DNA from: Williamsia sp. 1138
GTDB taxonomy: Bacteria > Actinomycetota > Actinomycetes > Mycobacteriales > Mycobacteriaceae
Reading direction: 5' to 3'
Assembly: GCF_002095435.2 (NCBI RefSeq)
Contig: NZ_MJEJ02000046.1
Location: 1 to 64,000, forward strand
Length of the DNA stretch: 64,000 nucleotides
Positions 42,308 to 50,680 of the stretch are shown here, piece by piece. Under the pieces are notes generated by a model. That model was given only the letters and a program-made list of their open reading frames with translations, did no database searches and was not told the origin of the DNA. The translations under genes and the position numbers were made by a program. The first letter of the stretch is position 1. Each line of letters opens with the position of its first letter.

Positions 42308-42529
42308 TTACTTCGCCGAATCGGCTTCCATCGCGTCGATGAGGCTCTGCGGCCGCAGGTCGGTCCAGTGCTCATTCACGTAGTCGAGGCACTCCGAGCG
42401 AGACGCTTCGCCGAAGACCTTGTTCCAGCCGGCGGGAATGTCGGCGAACGTCGGCCACAGCGAGTGCTGGTTCTCGTCGTTGACCAGCACAAAGAAACGG
42501 CCGTCTTCGTCATCGAATGGGTTGCTCAT
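42308..42529 (-). CDS. MbtH-like protein
   Basis: The 73-residue protein matches the MbtH family over its whole length. It has [20 protein letters not shown], then [20 protein letters not shown] and [18 protein letters not shown], including the invariant tryptophans and the final SL. MbtH-like proteins bind the N-terminal subdomain of A domains and make them soluble and active. Here the partner should be the nine-module NRPS downstream on the same strand. An AGGAGG site lies seven to eight bases before the ATG at 42529. The gene is bracketed by two mini-A genes (42625-42993 upstream, 41637-42065 downstream), an arrangement I do not recall from described NRPS operons. Confidence 0.95.
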   Translation of the reverse strand: MSNPFDDEDGRFFVLVNDENQHSLWPTFADIPAGWNKVFGEASRSECLDYVNEHWTDLRPQSLIDAMEADSAK

Positions 42530-42624
42530 GGCGGACCCTCCTGTCGTGTCTCGCTTCGCGCAGCCACGACGGGCCTGTGGCGATATTGCTGATGCTCAGC
42601 GCACTGAGCCCAGACAACCGCAGG

Positions 42625-42993
42625 TCAGACCTGTTGTGGTTCTGCGAGAACCATCATTGCTTGAATGCGTATCGCCGTAAGCGTATCCGCGAGCCCCTTC
42701 GGGCCCGCAACCGCCAGTCCCGGCACCGCTGTCATCAGCGCGACGGTCAGCGCGGAATCATCGATCCCGGACTCACTGGCCATCGCGATCGCGGCGCTCT
42801 GCGCGCGCGCTTTCAATTCGCCGAAGCTCACGGCGTAGTCGTTGTCGCGGCTGATCACTGCGGGCTTGTCCCGGGCAGCGTCAGCCGCCGCGATCACGAG
42901 CTGCGTGAGGGTGCGATTGCCCCGGTCGCGAAATCCACGTTCGTCGGGTCGGGCCGACGGCCCCTTGCCAATATGGCGGAGCTGCAGTACCAC
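42625..42993 (-). CDS. Free-standing 'mini-A' protein, copy 3 (operon head)
   Basis: About 122 residues long, this is the first gene of the minus-strand run toward mbtH and the NRPS. It carries TLTQLVIAAADAARDKPAVI, then AVSFGELKARA, which resembles the opening of an A domain through core A1. The family motif GIDDSALTVALMTAVPGLAV and a GPKGLADTLTAIRIQAMMVL tail follow. No nucleotide-binding motifs are present. GTG at 42993 is preferred because GGGAGGG lies just upstream; an ATG at 43074 has no comparable site and would add an unconserved 27-residue leader. The N-terminal VVLQLRHIGKGPSARPDERG is specific to this copy. Function is unknown. Confidence 0.65.
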   Translation of the reverse strand: MVLQLRHIGKGPSARPDERGFRDRGNRTLTQLVIAAADAARDKPAVISRDNDYAVSFGELKARAQSAAIAMASESGIDDSALTVALMTAVPGLAVAGPKGLADTLTAIRIQAMMVLAEPQQV

Positions 42994-43052
42994 AACGCCC
43001 TCCCATCTCGCCTCGTGCGTCGAATGCGACCTACGAAACACGTTCTCGTCGC

Positions 43053-43086
43053 TGGTGACCTGCATTTGCCCCAACCCAGGTCACCA
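43053..43086. promoter_or_regulatory. Perfect inverted repeat between NRPS operon and exporter
   Basis: TGGTGACCTG (43053-43062) and CAGGTCACCA (43077-43086) form a perfect 10-base dyad with a 14-base spacer. It stands 60 bases upstream of the mini-A start at 42993, in the divergent gap before the exporter genes. A repeat of this kind could be an operator for a dimeric regulator of both directions. No regulator gene lies beside it. Confidence 0.5.
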
Positions 43087-43285
43087 AACTATAGCTATTG
43101 CTCGACCTTTGAATACCAATTGGCCGACATTACATTCACAGAGACGATATCGCCGTGTCGCCGCGTAGTGTTACTCCGGGATTTCTGCGCTAGATTCGCT
43201 ATCAATCGGCAAGGGCGATCGCATCGCCATGCGACCATGACGATGACGGGACGGACATGCAAGCGAGGCGGGGCCGAGTTACGGG

Positions 43286-43327
43286 AACCAGCAGGGAACA
43301 GACAGTAACCAGCAGGGCGCAGACAGT
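43286..43327. repeat. Tandem 21-base repeat upstream of the exporter
   Basis: Two adjacent copies of a 21-base unit (43286-43306 and 43307-43327) share 19 of 21 positions and begin AACCAGCAGGG. They lie 49 bases before the drrA-like start, likely within its 5' untranslated region or promoter. They may be paired binding sites or a slippage product. Confidence 0.55.
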
Positions 43328-43375
43328 ACTGGGCCGACCATCACCCATCATGCCGACGACAATTCACGCCGCCCG

Positions 43376-44359
43376 ATGACAGCGCCTGCCGCTACCACCG
43401 GCTCGCACAGCGTGATAGCCGAGAACTTGGTCAAGAAGTTCGGGGACTTCACTGCGGTCGACAACATCAGCTTCAGCGTGCCTACTGGGACTGTCCTCGG
43501 CCTGTTGGGGCCGAACGGCGCCGGCAAGACCACCACGGTCAACATGCTCGCGACGCTCCTCACCCCAGACGGCGGCACAGCGAGCATCGCGGGCTTCGAC
43601 GTGATCAAGGATCGCGCTGCGGTACGGAAGTCGATCATGCTCACTGGTCAGTTCGCCGCGTTGGACGAATCTCTCACCGGTAGAGAGAACCTGATCCTGT
43701 TCGGCCGGCTTATGGGACTGCGGAAGGTTCCTGCCGCACATCGAGCGGACGAATTGCTCGAGGCCTTCGACCTGGTCGAGGCGGCATCGCGCCGCGTCGG
43801 AAAGTTCTCCGGCGGAATGCGCCGACGAATCGACATCGCGTGCGGGCTCGTGGTGCGACCCGAGGTGGTCTTCCTTGATGAACCGACCACCGGACTCGAC
43901 CCACGAAGCAGGCAGGATGTCTGGAACATCATCTCCTCTCTGCGCGATCTCGGCATCACAACCCTGCTGACGACCCAGTACCTGGAGGAAGCCGACCTTC
44001 TCAGCGACCGTATCGTGGTGATCGACAAGGGCAAGGTCATTGCCGAGGGAACTGCCGACCAGCTCAAAGAACAGGTCAGCGGAACCTTCTGCGAAGTGGT
44101 GCCCAGCTACCCGGACGATCTGCACCGCATCGAGAAGCTGCTCGCGGACATGGTGCCGGCTGATCGAATCCGTATCGATGTGTCGCGAACCTCGCTGACA
44201 TTGCCTGCAGTGAACTCGACGCAGACTCTGGTCGAGATCGTTCGAAGGATCGACGCCGCAGGCATCAAGCTCACCGATGTCGGCCTGCGACGTCCCTCGC
44301 TCGACGACGTCTTCCTCAAGTTGACCGAGAGCACCGAAGTACCTGAGGCACGCACGTGA
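43376..44359 (+). CDS. drrA: DrrA-type ABC exporter ATP-binding protein
   Basis: The 327-residue ATPase has Walker A GPNGAGKTT (residues 45-53), the ABC signature FSGGMRRRIDIA, Walker B VVFLDEPTTGLDP and the D-loop/H-loop region ITTLLTTQYLEEAD. Its C-terminal about 90 residues match the extension typical of the daunorubicin-resistance (DrrA) group. It should power export by the two membrane proteins that follow, with which it is translationally coupled (GTGA overlap at 44356-44359). Position divergent from the NRPS operon makes the peptide the likely cargo, and self-resistance a possible role. The ATG at 43376 has no obvious Shine-Dalgarno site. Confidence 0.93.
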   Translation: MTAPAATTGSHSVIAENLVKKFGDFTAVDNISFSVPTGTVLGLLGPNGAGKTTTVNMLATLLTPDGGTASIAGFDVIKDRAAVRKSIMLTGQFAALDESLTGRENLILFGRLMGLRKVPAAHRADELLEAFDLVEAASRRVGKFSGGMRRRIDIACGLVVRPEVVFLDEPTTGLDPRSRQDVWNIISSLRDLGITTLLTTQYLEEADLLSDRIVVIDKGKVIAEGTADQLKEQVSGTFCEVVPSYPDDLHRIEKLLADMVPADRIRIDVSRTSLTLPAVNSTQTLVEIVRRIDAAGIKLTDVGLRRPSLDDVFLKLTESTEVPEART

Positions 44360-45171
44360 CGACCATGACGCCGGCTTTGGTCGTCTCCTCGGGTGCCACC
44401 GAGGCCATAGTCGCACCGACCCGTCAGTGGCTTGCCCTGACCAACCGGTCGCTGCGGGGGATGGCGCGGGAGGGCCAGTTCTTCCTGTGCATCGTGTCGC
44501 CTGTTCTGCTGACGGTCTGTTTCTACATCCCGCTGCGAACAATCATGAACAACTACCCGGGTATGAACTACGCGCAGTTCCTCATGCCTGTGATCTGTCT
44601 TCAGTCGGTCGGCTTCGTCGCCACGTCTGCGGCTATGCGCGCCGCGACCGACGGAAGCCTTGGGTTGACCAACCGATTGCGCAGCATGCCCGTCAATCCG
44701 CTGGTGCCACCCCTCGCCCGGCTGGGGGCCAACATGGTCCTCCTGGTCATATCGCTGACGTGGGCACTTATTTCCGGGTTGGTCATCGGATGGCGGCCTG
44801 ACTCAGGCCCGCTGAACTTCGCCGGTTTCATCGCAGTCGCGCTGCTGATCGGTGTGATCCTGGCGTTCGGTGCCGATATCATCGGTGCGCTCTCCCACAA
44901 CCCGCAGGCGACGAGCCAGGCGCTTGCACTTCCGCAGCTGATCCTGGGCATGCTGTCCACCGGTTTCGTACCGGAGGAGCGGTTCCCAGAGTGGATCCGG
45001 CCGTTCGCCCGTAACCAGCCAATCTCACAATTCACCGATTTAATGCGAGGATTCGACAACGGCAACGCGACTCTCCAGGTGGCGTTTCCTTCGATTTGTT
45101 GGGCGATCGGAATCGTGCTTGCGGCACTCGCCGGCGGTACGTGGGTGATGATGCGGAGCAGCCGGCGGTGA
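44356..45171 (+). CDS. drrB: DrrB-type ABC-2 transporter permease
   Basis: The 271-residue integral membrane protein has about six hydrophobic segments: FFLCIVSPVLLTVCFYI, QFLMPVICLQSVGFVA, MVLLVISLTWALISGLVIG, FIAVALLIGVILAFGADII, LILGMLSTGFVPEE and CWAIGIVLAALAGGTWV. The motif ERFPEWIRPFARNQPISQF is typical of ABC-2 drug permeases (DrrB family). GTG at 44356 overlaps the drrA stop, and its own stop overlaps the start of the next gene (GTGA at 45168-45171). Together the three genes form one exporter unit in the cytoplasmic membrane. Confidence 0.9.
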   Translation: MTTMTPALVVSSGATEAIVAPTRQWLALTNRSLRGMAREGQFFLCIVSPVLLTVCFYIPLRTIMNNYPGMNYAQFLMPVICLQSVGFVATSAAMRAATDGSLGLTNRLRSMPVNPLVPPLARLGANMVLLVISLTWALISGLVIGWRPDSGPLNFAGFIAVALLIGVILAFGADIIGALSHNPQATSQALALPQLILGMLSTGFVPEERFPEWIRPFARNQPISQFTDLMRGFDNGNATLQVAFPSICWAIGIVLAALAGGTWVMMRSSRR

Positions 45172-46484
45172 GCACAAAGGAAAGGCCCGAGGAAAACGGC
45201 GCCCCGACTATCGCGAACCGCCCAAGACACCGCGGCGACGACACTGCAAGGGACGATCAATGGTGGCGCAACGAGCATTCGCCGCCCAAGCGCCGACGAG
45301 CCCGCGCAGACAACGAACCGACAGTTCGTATTCCGTCCTCCGCCCGGGCGTCGAACGCACCGGACACCGGCCCCGCCCGGTCGGTCGTCGGGCCGTGGAC
45401 GATGCTCTCGCCTGGTGCCGCGTCCGCTGAATGGACGTCTGAACAAATCCGCGATCGTCACACACAGTTTCGTGGCGACGACAGCCACACAGTCGGATTG
45501 ACCCAGCTCACCGATCCGGCGTCACTCGATTTCAGTCATGTATCCGAAGAGCTGCAAATAGCGCCGACAGAGCGCATCGACATACGAGAGATTGCAGCCC
45601 GGTCGAAGTCGGCCGTGCCAAGAGACCCCAAACCACAAGCCCAGGACAAGGTTCGTGACGCACGTTCCTTCGCAACCACCTTCCCCGCTCACGCACCCGC
45701 GGAAGAACGTGGTTTGCACGCCTACCTCAGTCACACTCTTGCGCTTACCGGCAGGCAGTTGCGTGTGGTGACACGCGATCGCCTCACCCTGATCCAGAGC
45801 TTCATCAACCCCCTGCTCAGCATGATCATGTTCAAGGTTGTGCTCGGCGACGCGGTCGGGCAGGCGACAGGCATGAACAGTGCCTTCGGCACCGTTCCGC
45901 TGGTCATCCTGGTCGGCGCGATGTTCGGTTCCCTTGCTGTCGGAACACGATTGATAGGTGAACGAAGAACCGGCTTGCTCACGCGGCTGTACGTCATGCC
46001 CGTCCACCGGGGCGCTGATCTCAGTTCTCGGATTGGCGTCGAAATGATGCGAATTATCGCCAGCACTTTGGTCCTGACCACAGCAGGGATGCTTATCGGC
46101 TGGCGTTTCAACGAGGGACTTCTGCCGGCGCTCGGTATATTCGCCGTCGCGCTTTTGTACGGCGCGGCTTACTCGACACTGGTCATGACCGTTGCGGTCT
46201 CGGCGTCGAACATCCCTCTCGTCCCGATCATGTCGCTCTTCACCAGCTTGATGATGTTCTTCAACTCGGGGTTCTCGCCCGTCGACGCTTATCCAGAACT
46301 GATCCAGCCGCTGGTCGAGTATCAACCGATGACATGCGCGATCGATACGATGCGCGCCTTGGCGACGGGTGGTCCAGTCGCCGAAAGCTTCACCCTCACG
46401 GTCATCTGGGCGATATCCGTCATCGCAGTCTTCGCTTACCCGGCAGCGCGTGGCTACCGAAAAGCAGCCGCGTCCCGGACTTAG
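45168..46484 (+). CDS. DrrC-like ABC-2 permease with long hydrophilic N-terminus
   Basis: The 438-residue protein has two parts. Residues 1 to about 185 are hydrophilic and low in complexity, rich in R, P, E, D and S, with no domain I recognise. Residues about 190-438 are an ABC-2 permease resembling its neighbour, with six hydrophobic stretches including GTVPLVILVGAMFGSLAVG, a RRTGLLTRLYVMPVH loop and FNSGFSPVDAYPELIQPLVE. ABC-2 permeases are usually 250-290 residues, so the extension is exceptional. GTG at 45168 is the start because it overlaps the previous stop. A late start near residue 185 would give a normal-size permease but would leave about 550 bases of open frame unexplained. It ends 10 bases from the convergent PPOX-type gene. 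Confidence 0.85.
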   Translation: MSTKERPEENGAPTIANRPRHRGDDTARDDQWWRNEHSPPKRRRARADNEPTVRIPSSARASNAPDTGPARSVVGPWTMLSPGAASAEWTSEQIRDRHTQFRGDDSHTVGLTQLTDPASLDFSHVSEELQIAPTERIDIREIAARSKSAVPRDPKPQAQDKVRDARSFATTFPAHAPAEERGLHAYLSHTLALTGRQLRVVTRDRLTLIQSFINPLLSMIMFKVVLGDAVGQATGMNSAFGTVPLVILVGAMFGSLAVGTRLIGERRTGLLTRLYVMPVHRGADLSSRIGVEMMRIIASTLVLTTAGMLIGWRFNEGLLPALGIFAVALLYGAAYSTLVMTVAVSASNIPLVPIMSLFTSLMMFFNSGFSPVDAYPELIQPLVEYQPMTCAIDTMRALATGGPVAESFTLTVIWAISVIAVFAYPAARGYRKAAASRT

Positions 46485-46494
46485 TCGAGACCAG

Positions 46495-46920
46495 TCACGC
46501 CGTCGCATCCAGCGATGCAATGACTTTGGTCGGGTTGATCCAAATGACTAGTTCCCCCGGCACCCCGTTGCGGTCGCCGAATTCTCTGGCGCGATCGGCA
46601 CCCATGTACCTGCCGCCGCACGCGGTCGCGATTCGGTGGACCTCAGCTGGATCTTCACTGACCTCAGCGATGCCCTGAACCTGAACGAAGGCATAAGGCG
46701 GCTCTTGCAGGTCGACGCACAGCACGATGCGGCCGTCCCGCAGGATCGCTTTGCCCTTCGCGGTGTCGGCGCCGGTGTTGAAGGCGATGCGGTCACCGTC
46801 GACGACGAACCACACCGGAGCGACCAGCGGTCGTCCGTCGGATGCCGTGTAGCCAAGATGACCGGTTCGGGTCCCCTCTTCGAGAAACTTGCGGACCGAA
46901 GGATCAGCGAGAGATGTCAT
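46495..46920 (-). CDS. PPOX-class flavin/F420-binding protein
   Basis: The 141-residue protein has the split-barrel fold pattern of small pyridoxamine-5'-phosphate-oxidase-like proteins: GHLGYTASDGRPLVAPVWFV, IAFNTGADTAKGKAILRDGR, VLCVDLQEPPYAFVQVQGIA and a terminal WINPTKVIAS. The actinobacterial branch (Rv1155-like) binds F420 or FMN; which one cannot be read here. Its ATG at 46920 overlaps the mftG stop (ATGA), so it is the last gene of an mftE-mftF-mftG-PPOX unit. Such coupling to mftG suggests a redox role tied to mycofactocin, but this is inference. Confidence 0.85.
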   Translation of the reverse strand: MTSLADPSVRKFLEEGTRTGHLGYTASDGRPLVAPVWFVVDGDRIAFNTGADTAKGKAILRDGRIVLCVDLQEPPYAFVQVQGIAEVSEDPAEVHRIATACGGRYMGADRAREFGDRNGVPGELVIWINPTKVIASLDATA

Positions 46921-48251
46921 ACGGTCAATTTACCGTTCGCAAGCGTGTCCGCGATGTGCCAGGCGACCATCATCACCGTCGCATGTGGACCGCTCGATCC
47001 GGCGGTGGGCAGGATGGACGCATCCACGATGCGCAACCCCGGCATCTCGTCGACTCCGCCGAGCCAATTGGTGCGTACCCCCATGGGCATCGTTCCCCAG
47101 GCATGTTGAGAGGTCCGGACCACCGGTTCGATCCACGGCGACCCCGGCTGGACCAGTTCCTCGAAGTCGCTTCCGTCGAGCATGGAGACGACCCGTTCGG
47201 CGCACTGCCGGATCTTCTCGGAATCACCCGCTGACACCTCGCCGAGATCGACACGCAATCTCGCCACGGGATCCCAGGACACCGACCCCGCATACTCCGG
47301 CTTCATGAGCGCGACCCCGAAAGCCGGCGTCGATGGTGGCAGGCCATCGATGAACTGTGCGAAATCATCGTTGTAGCAGCGCACTTCGAGACCGTCACGG
47401 GTGTGCAGCACCGTTTGGAGCAGTGCCCCGGCCCGGTCGAGGTGGCCTCTCGGGGTGAACCTCACCAGTTGCTCGCGGTGCTCCCACAACGCGGCATCCT
47501 CGATCTCCGCCACGCCGGATCGCGCCAGCAGTTCTGCGGTCCCGAGCGTCCCGGCGCACAGGATCACCTCGTCGGCCGAGAGCACCTGCTCCCCCACCAC
47601 GACACCGCTGACGCGACCACCTGATCTCCGGAGCTGCACAGCCTGGGAATGGGTCAGCATTCGAACGTTGGGCCGGGCGAGCGCCGCCTCCAACAAACCC
47701 GCGGCGGAATGACGCGACCACCCGTCCCGGTTGGAGCGGACCCGCACGATCCCCACACCGGGCCACGCCGACGTCATCGGGTCGAAACCTGCTCTCCTCC
47801 AGTGCTTTTCGAAAGCCTGAGCATACGGATGCAGTTCGTCGTCCGCGAACGACGACACATTCATGACCCCACCGCCCGCGCTGCCGCCGTCGAGGTGGTC
47901 GAAGGCCGCTTCGATGGAACCCATCGGCCATACCTGCGGCGACCAGCGGTCGAAATCGCCCCGATGCCAGCGAAGGAAGTATCCGCCATTCACGGCTGAG
48001 GATCCGCCGAGCCCCCGCCCCCGGGGCAGATCGAACCCCTGCCTGCTCGGGTAATGCACGACCCGGTCCGAACCCACCCCTATGGGCAGTCGATCAAGTC
48101 GAAGTGCCGAAGCCGAGGGGGCACCGCCGCCGGCCTCGAGCACGATCACCGTGCGTGTCGGGTCACGCGACAGACGCTCGGCGACAACACATCCACTGCT
48201 TCCGGCACCGACCACGATCACGTCTGCACCGGCGTCTGCTGCAGCGGTCAC
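46917..48251 (-). CDS. mftG: Mycofactocin-associated GMC oxidoreductase MftG
   Basis: The 444-residue flavoprotein has the N-terminal FAD-binding motif VIVVGAGSSGCVVAERLS, the GMC signature GRGLGGSSAVNGGYFLR, and the C-terminal block SQHAWGTMPMG plus GPHATVMMVAWHIAD with the expected histidines. It belongs to the mycofactocin-system GMC family, thought to reoxidise reduced mycofactocin and pass electrons on toward respiration. The GTG at 48251 overlaps the mftF stop (GTGA), which decides it over the longer frame from 48356. The gene is third in the mftE-F-G-PPOX unit. Length is somewhat shorter than choline-dehydrogenase-type GMC enzymes, as usual for MftG. Confidence 0.92.
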   Translation of the reverse strand: MTAAADAGADVIVVGAGSSGCVVAERLSRDPTRTVIVLEAGGGAPSASALRLDRLPIGVGSDRVVHYPSRQGFDLPRGRGLGGSSAVNGGYFLRWHRGDFDRWSPQVWPMGSIEAAFDHLDGGSAGGGVMNVSSFADDELHPYAQAFEKHWRRAGFDPMTSAWPGVGIVRVRSNRDGWSRHSAAGLLEAALARPNVRMLTHSQAVQLRRSGGRVSGVVVGEQVLSADEVILCAGTLGTAELLARSGVAEIEDAALWEHREQLVRFTPRGHLDRAGALLQTVLHTRDGLEVRCYNDDFAQFIDGLPPSTPAFGVALMKPEYAGSVSWDPVARLRVDLGEVSAGDSEKIRQCAERVVSMLDGSDFEELVQPGSPWIEPVVRTSQHAWGTMPMGVRTNWLGGVDEMPGLRIVDASILPTAGSSGPHATVMMVAWHIADTLANGKLTV

Positions 48252-49744
48252 CCGACTCCGCTGCGGGTGGCCGACGGACGCGATTCGGTGGTCACCGAAT
48301 TGCTGATGCGGGGATAGAGAGCATCGGCACTGCGACCGGCGAGGGCGCCCTGCCACAGCCCCGCGCCGTAGGCGAGATCATCGAGTCGCTTGAGCGCGAT
48401 GAAGCGCCACCACCCGACCCGTGCACCCGGTTCGGGATTCAGCAGTTCCAGGCGCACCCACTCGTACGCCGCTTCACCGACGGCCACTGCCAGCAGCAGA
48501 GTTCGAAAACGCTTGGACACCAGGGCGAGCAAGAACGACAGCGGCCAATAGTGTCGGCACAGCGCGGAGGCCGACTGCAGTAGTCCGAAGCCGACGGATT
48601 GGGCCGTCAGCTTCGCGGCCATGCGCGCCGCATCCGGCATGGTCGACACACGTTTGTGGAGTCGCCCACCGATCACCCCGAAGACCACGAGCGCCGCCAG
48701 CACTCCCCATGCGGTCCCGGTCACGAGAGCGGCCATCGCCGCTGCCATCGGCACGGTCAGGGCAAGCGGCGCCCCGAGGCCTGGATGGCGGCCGGACAGC
48801 AATGCGGCGCCCGTGCCGTAGTACCGCTTGCGGTCGAGACTCTTCGAGAGCCGGCTGCGATGATCGTGGGCGACGGTCGCGATCGGGTCGTACCGCAGCG
48901 ACCAACCGCTCTCGTGCAGCCGCCAACACAGGTCGACGTCCTCGGCCACTTCCATCGTCTCGTCGAATCCCTCGAAACAGCTGCGGCGCATCACCATTGC
49001 GGCGCTGGGAACGTATGGGATGCGTGAGCGCGGGGCGATGGGGCCTTCCCGGCGACCCATGTCGAGCGAGGAACACAACGCCTCGTACCGCGACGTGGCA
49101 CCGCCACCGGGCTCGAGGGCCACGATGCGCGGCGCGACAAGTGCCACCTTGGGGTCGGAGAAGTGCCCCACCAGCTTGGTCAACCAGTCGTGCTCCGGAA
49201 CGACGTCGGAGTCGAGGAATGCCAGCAGTTCGGTGTCCGCCAGCGCCGCACCGCGGTTCCGGGCGGCAGCAGGACCCTCGCTGCGCTCCGTTCGCAACAC
49301 CGTTGCCCCGGGGGCCAGGATCGGCACTGCGGAGCCGTCATCGACGATGACGACGCGGTGTGCGGTCAGCTGCGGGAGTAGCCGGTCGATCCCGGATTGG
49401 TTGTCCCGCACGGGCACAACGACGGTGATGTCGGTTTCAGACGGTCCGAACATTGGCCTGGGGTGTCCGACGCCGGCGTCGAGCAACTTGCGGGCGAGCT
49501 GGGAGGTGAGACGGTTGTGCACCATCAGCCTGCCGTCGGCGTCCAGCAGTCCACCGGCCACCTCAGAGAGGTTCAGCAGTCTTAGTGGTGAGCCGCCAAC
49601 GATATGACGTCGGTCGTCGGAGACGGTGCAATGCGGATCGATCTGGACCTGGAAGCCCGTCGGGGGTAGTGCGGTCCCGGGATCGACAGCCACCGCCTGT
49701 TCGGCAGCAGCGGAGTCGCTGCGGATGTCCTGATCAGAGATCAC
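48248..49744 (-). CDS. mftF: Mycofactocin glycosyltransferase MftF
   Basis: The 498-residue protein has a central GT-2 domain (about residues 100-330). It contains ITVVVPVRDN, VVIVDDGS, ERSEGPAAARNRGAALADTE, the DXD-type LAFLDSDV, and EVAEDVDLCWRLHESGW. A C-terminal region with hydrophobic segments (LTVPMAAAMAALVTGTAWGV, LAALVVFGVIGG) follows. MftF attaches a beta-1,4-linked oligoglucose chain to premycofactocin. The N-terminal about 95 residues, with VQIDPHCTVSDDRRHIVGGS, are typical of MftF and not of other GT-2 enzymes. GTG at 49744 overlaps the mftE stop, and its end overlaps the mftG start. Confidence 0.93.
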   Translation of the reverse strand: MISDQDIRSDSAAAEQAVAVDPGTALPPTGFQVQIDPHCTVSDDRRHIVGGSPLRLLNLSEVAGGLLDADGRLMVHNRLTSQLARKLLDAGVGHPRPMFGPSETDITVVVPVRDNQSGIDRLLPQLTAHRVVIVDDGSAVPILAPGATVLRTERSEGPAAARNRGAALADTELLAFLDSDVVPEHDWLTKLVGHFSDPKVALVAPRIVALEPGGGATSRYEALCSSLDMGRREGPIAPRSRIPYVPSAAMVMRRSCFEGFDETMEVAEDVDLCWRLHESGWSLRYDPIATVAHDHRSRLSKSLDRKRYYGTGAALLSGRHPGLGAPLALTVPMAAAMAALVTGTAWGVLAALVVFGVIGGRLHKRVSTMPDAARMAAKLTAQSVGFGLLQSASALCRHYWPLSFLLALVSKRFRTLLLAVAVGEAAYEWVRLELLNPEPGARVGWWRFIALKRLDDLAYGAGLWQGALAGRSADALYPRISNSVTTESRPSATRSGVG

Positions 49745-50466
49745 CGCAACATTCCCATCGCATCGGGTTGCCAGCGTTCGAGAGCCTCGGACAACCGCGC
49801 GACCATCTCGTTCAACATTCGCCTCCCGTCGGCGGCCGACGCCTGCGTCGGATCGCCGAGCACCCCGTTGTCGCTCACTGCTGCCACACCCCCTGCGCGC
49901 ATCGCTGTCATCAGTTCCGACACCGGCGCCACGTTGCCACGTACCATCGCTTCCTGCCGCACCACCTCAGGCGAAAGGTGAAGTAGCAGGGATGTTTCGG
50001 TGAAACCCGCGTGCGCATCTCCGCCTGGCGCACCACACCCGAACCAGGCGACGTCGCGGCCTTCGTAACGCAGCTGCTTCACTGCGGTCGCCAACACCGA
50101 CCCGTTGCCACCGTGTCCGTTCACGAACACCACGCGCTCGGCCCAGCGGCACGCACTGCGACCGTACTCCACCAACACCGACAGCAACACGTCCCGACCG
50201 ATCGAGATGGTGCCGGGAAACCCCTCGTGCTCGCCTGCCGCGCCGTAGTTCAGCGCAGGCGCCACGAGCAGTTCCGGGCCCCCGCGCTGCGGGGCAGGTC
50301 CGGTTCCGACAACGGCCTCGGACACGGCCGTCGCGATTCGGACGTCGGTGTCGAGGGGCAGATGGGGGCCGTGTTGCTCGATGGAACCCAGTGGAACCAT
50401 CACGGTTGCGAGGCGTCCGTCCAATTCGGTCCAGCTCTCGAGACCGAGTCCGCCAGACGATGTCAT
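49741..50466 (-). CDS. mftE: Mycofactocin precursor peptidase MftE
   Basis: The 241-residue protein is a creatininase-family metallopeptidase. Metal ligands are visible in [18 protein letters not shown] and [11 protein letters not shown], and [11 protein letters not shown] follows. In the pathway it cleaves the processed MftA chain to release the terminal Val-Tyr-derived heterocycle precursor (AHDP). ATG at 50466 starts the conserved sequence; the open frame to 50517 adds only basic residues. There is no Shine-Dalgarno site, but a TAGCAT hexamer ends seven bases before the ATG, compatible with a leaderless transcript. It is divergent from the racemase gene at 50681, and heads a separate transcription unit from mftABCD. 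Confidence 0.92.
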   Translation of the reverse strand: MTSSGGLGLESWTELDGRLATVMVPLGSIEQHGPHLPLDTDVRIATAVSEAVVGTGPAPQRGGPELLVAPALNYGAAGEHEGFPGTISIGRDVLLSVLVEYGRSACRWAERVVFVNGHGGNGSVLATAVKQLRYEGRDVAWFGCGAPGGDAHAGFTETSLLLHLSPEVVRQEAMVRGNVAPVSELMTAMRAGGVAAVSDNGVLGDPTQASAADGRRMLNEMVARLSEALERWQPDAMGMLR

Positions 50467-50680
50467 TCGGACAATGCTAGACCGTCTGCGTCGCTGTCTG
50501 AAGGGGTTCGCCTTCACGGAGTGGGTACAAGACCCGATCCCCGAGACGAAGCGAAGCGGAGCTCGACCCGAGCAATCGCTCGGTACCTGGTTTACTGGGG
50601 CTTTGACTGTACTGGATTGGAATCATCATGCGCGTTGTGCAGCGCAGGTGGTGAACCACTCGACGATGAGGGGCGAGGAC

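Noticed and set aside
43364-44542. Minus-strand frame of 392 codons opposite the ABC ATPase gene
   Set aside because: The plus strand encodes intact Walker A, signature and Walker B motifs; the opposite frame is a shadow.
45522-46520. Minus-strand frame of 332 codons opposite the third exporter gene
   Set aside because: Mirror of a conserved permease; histidine/arginine-rich and without motifs.
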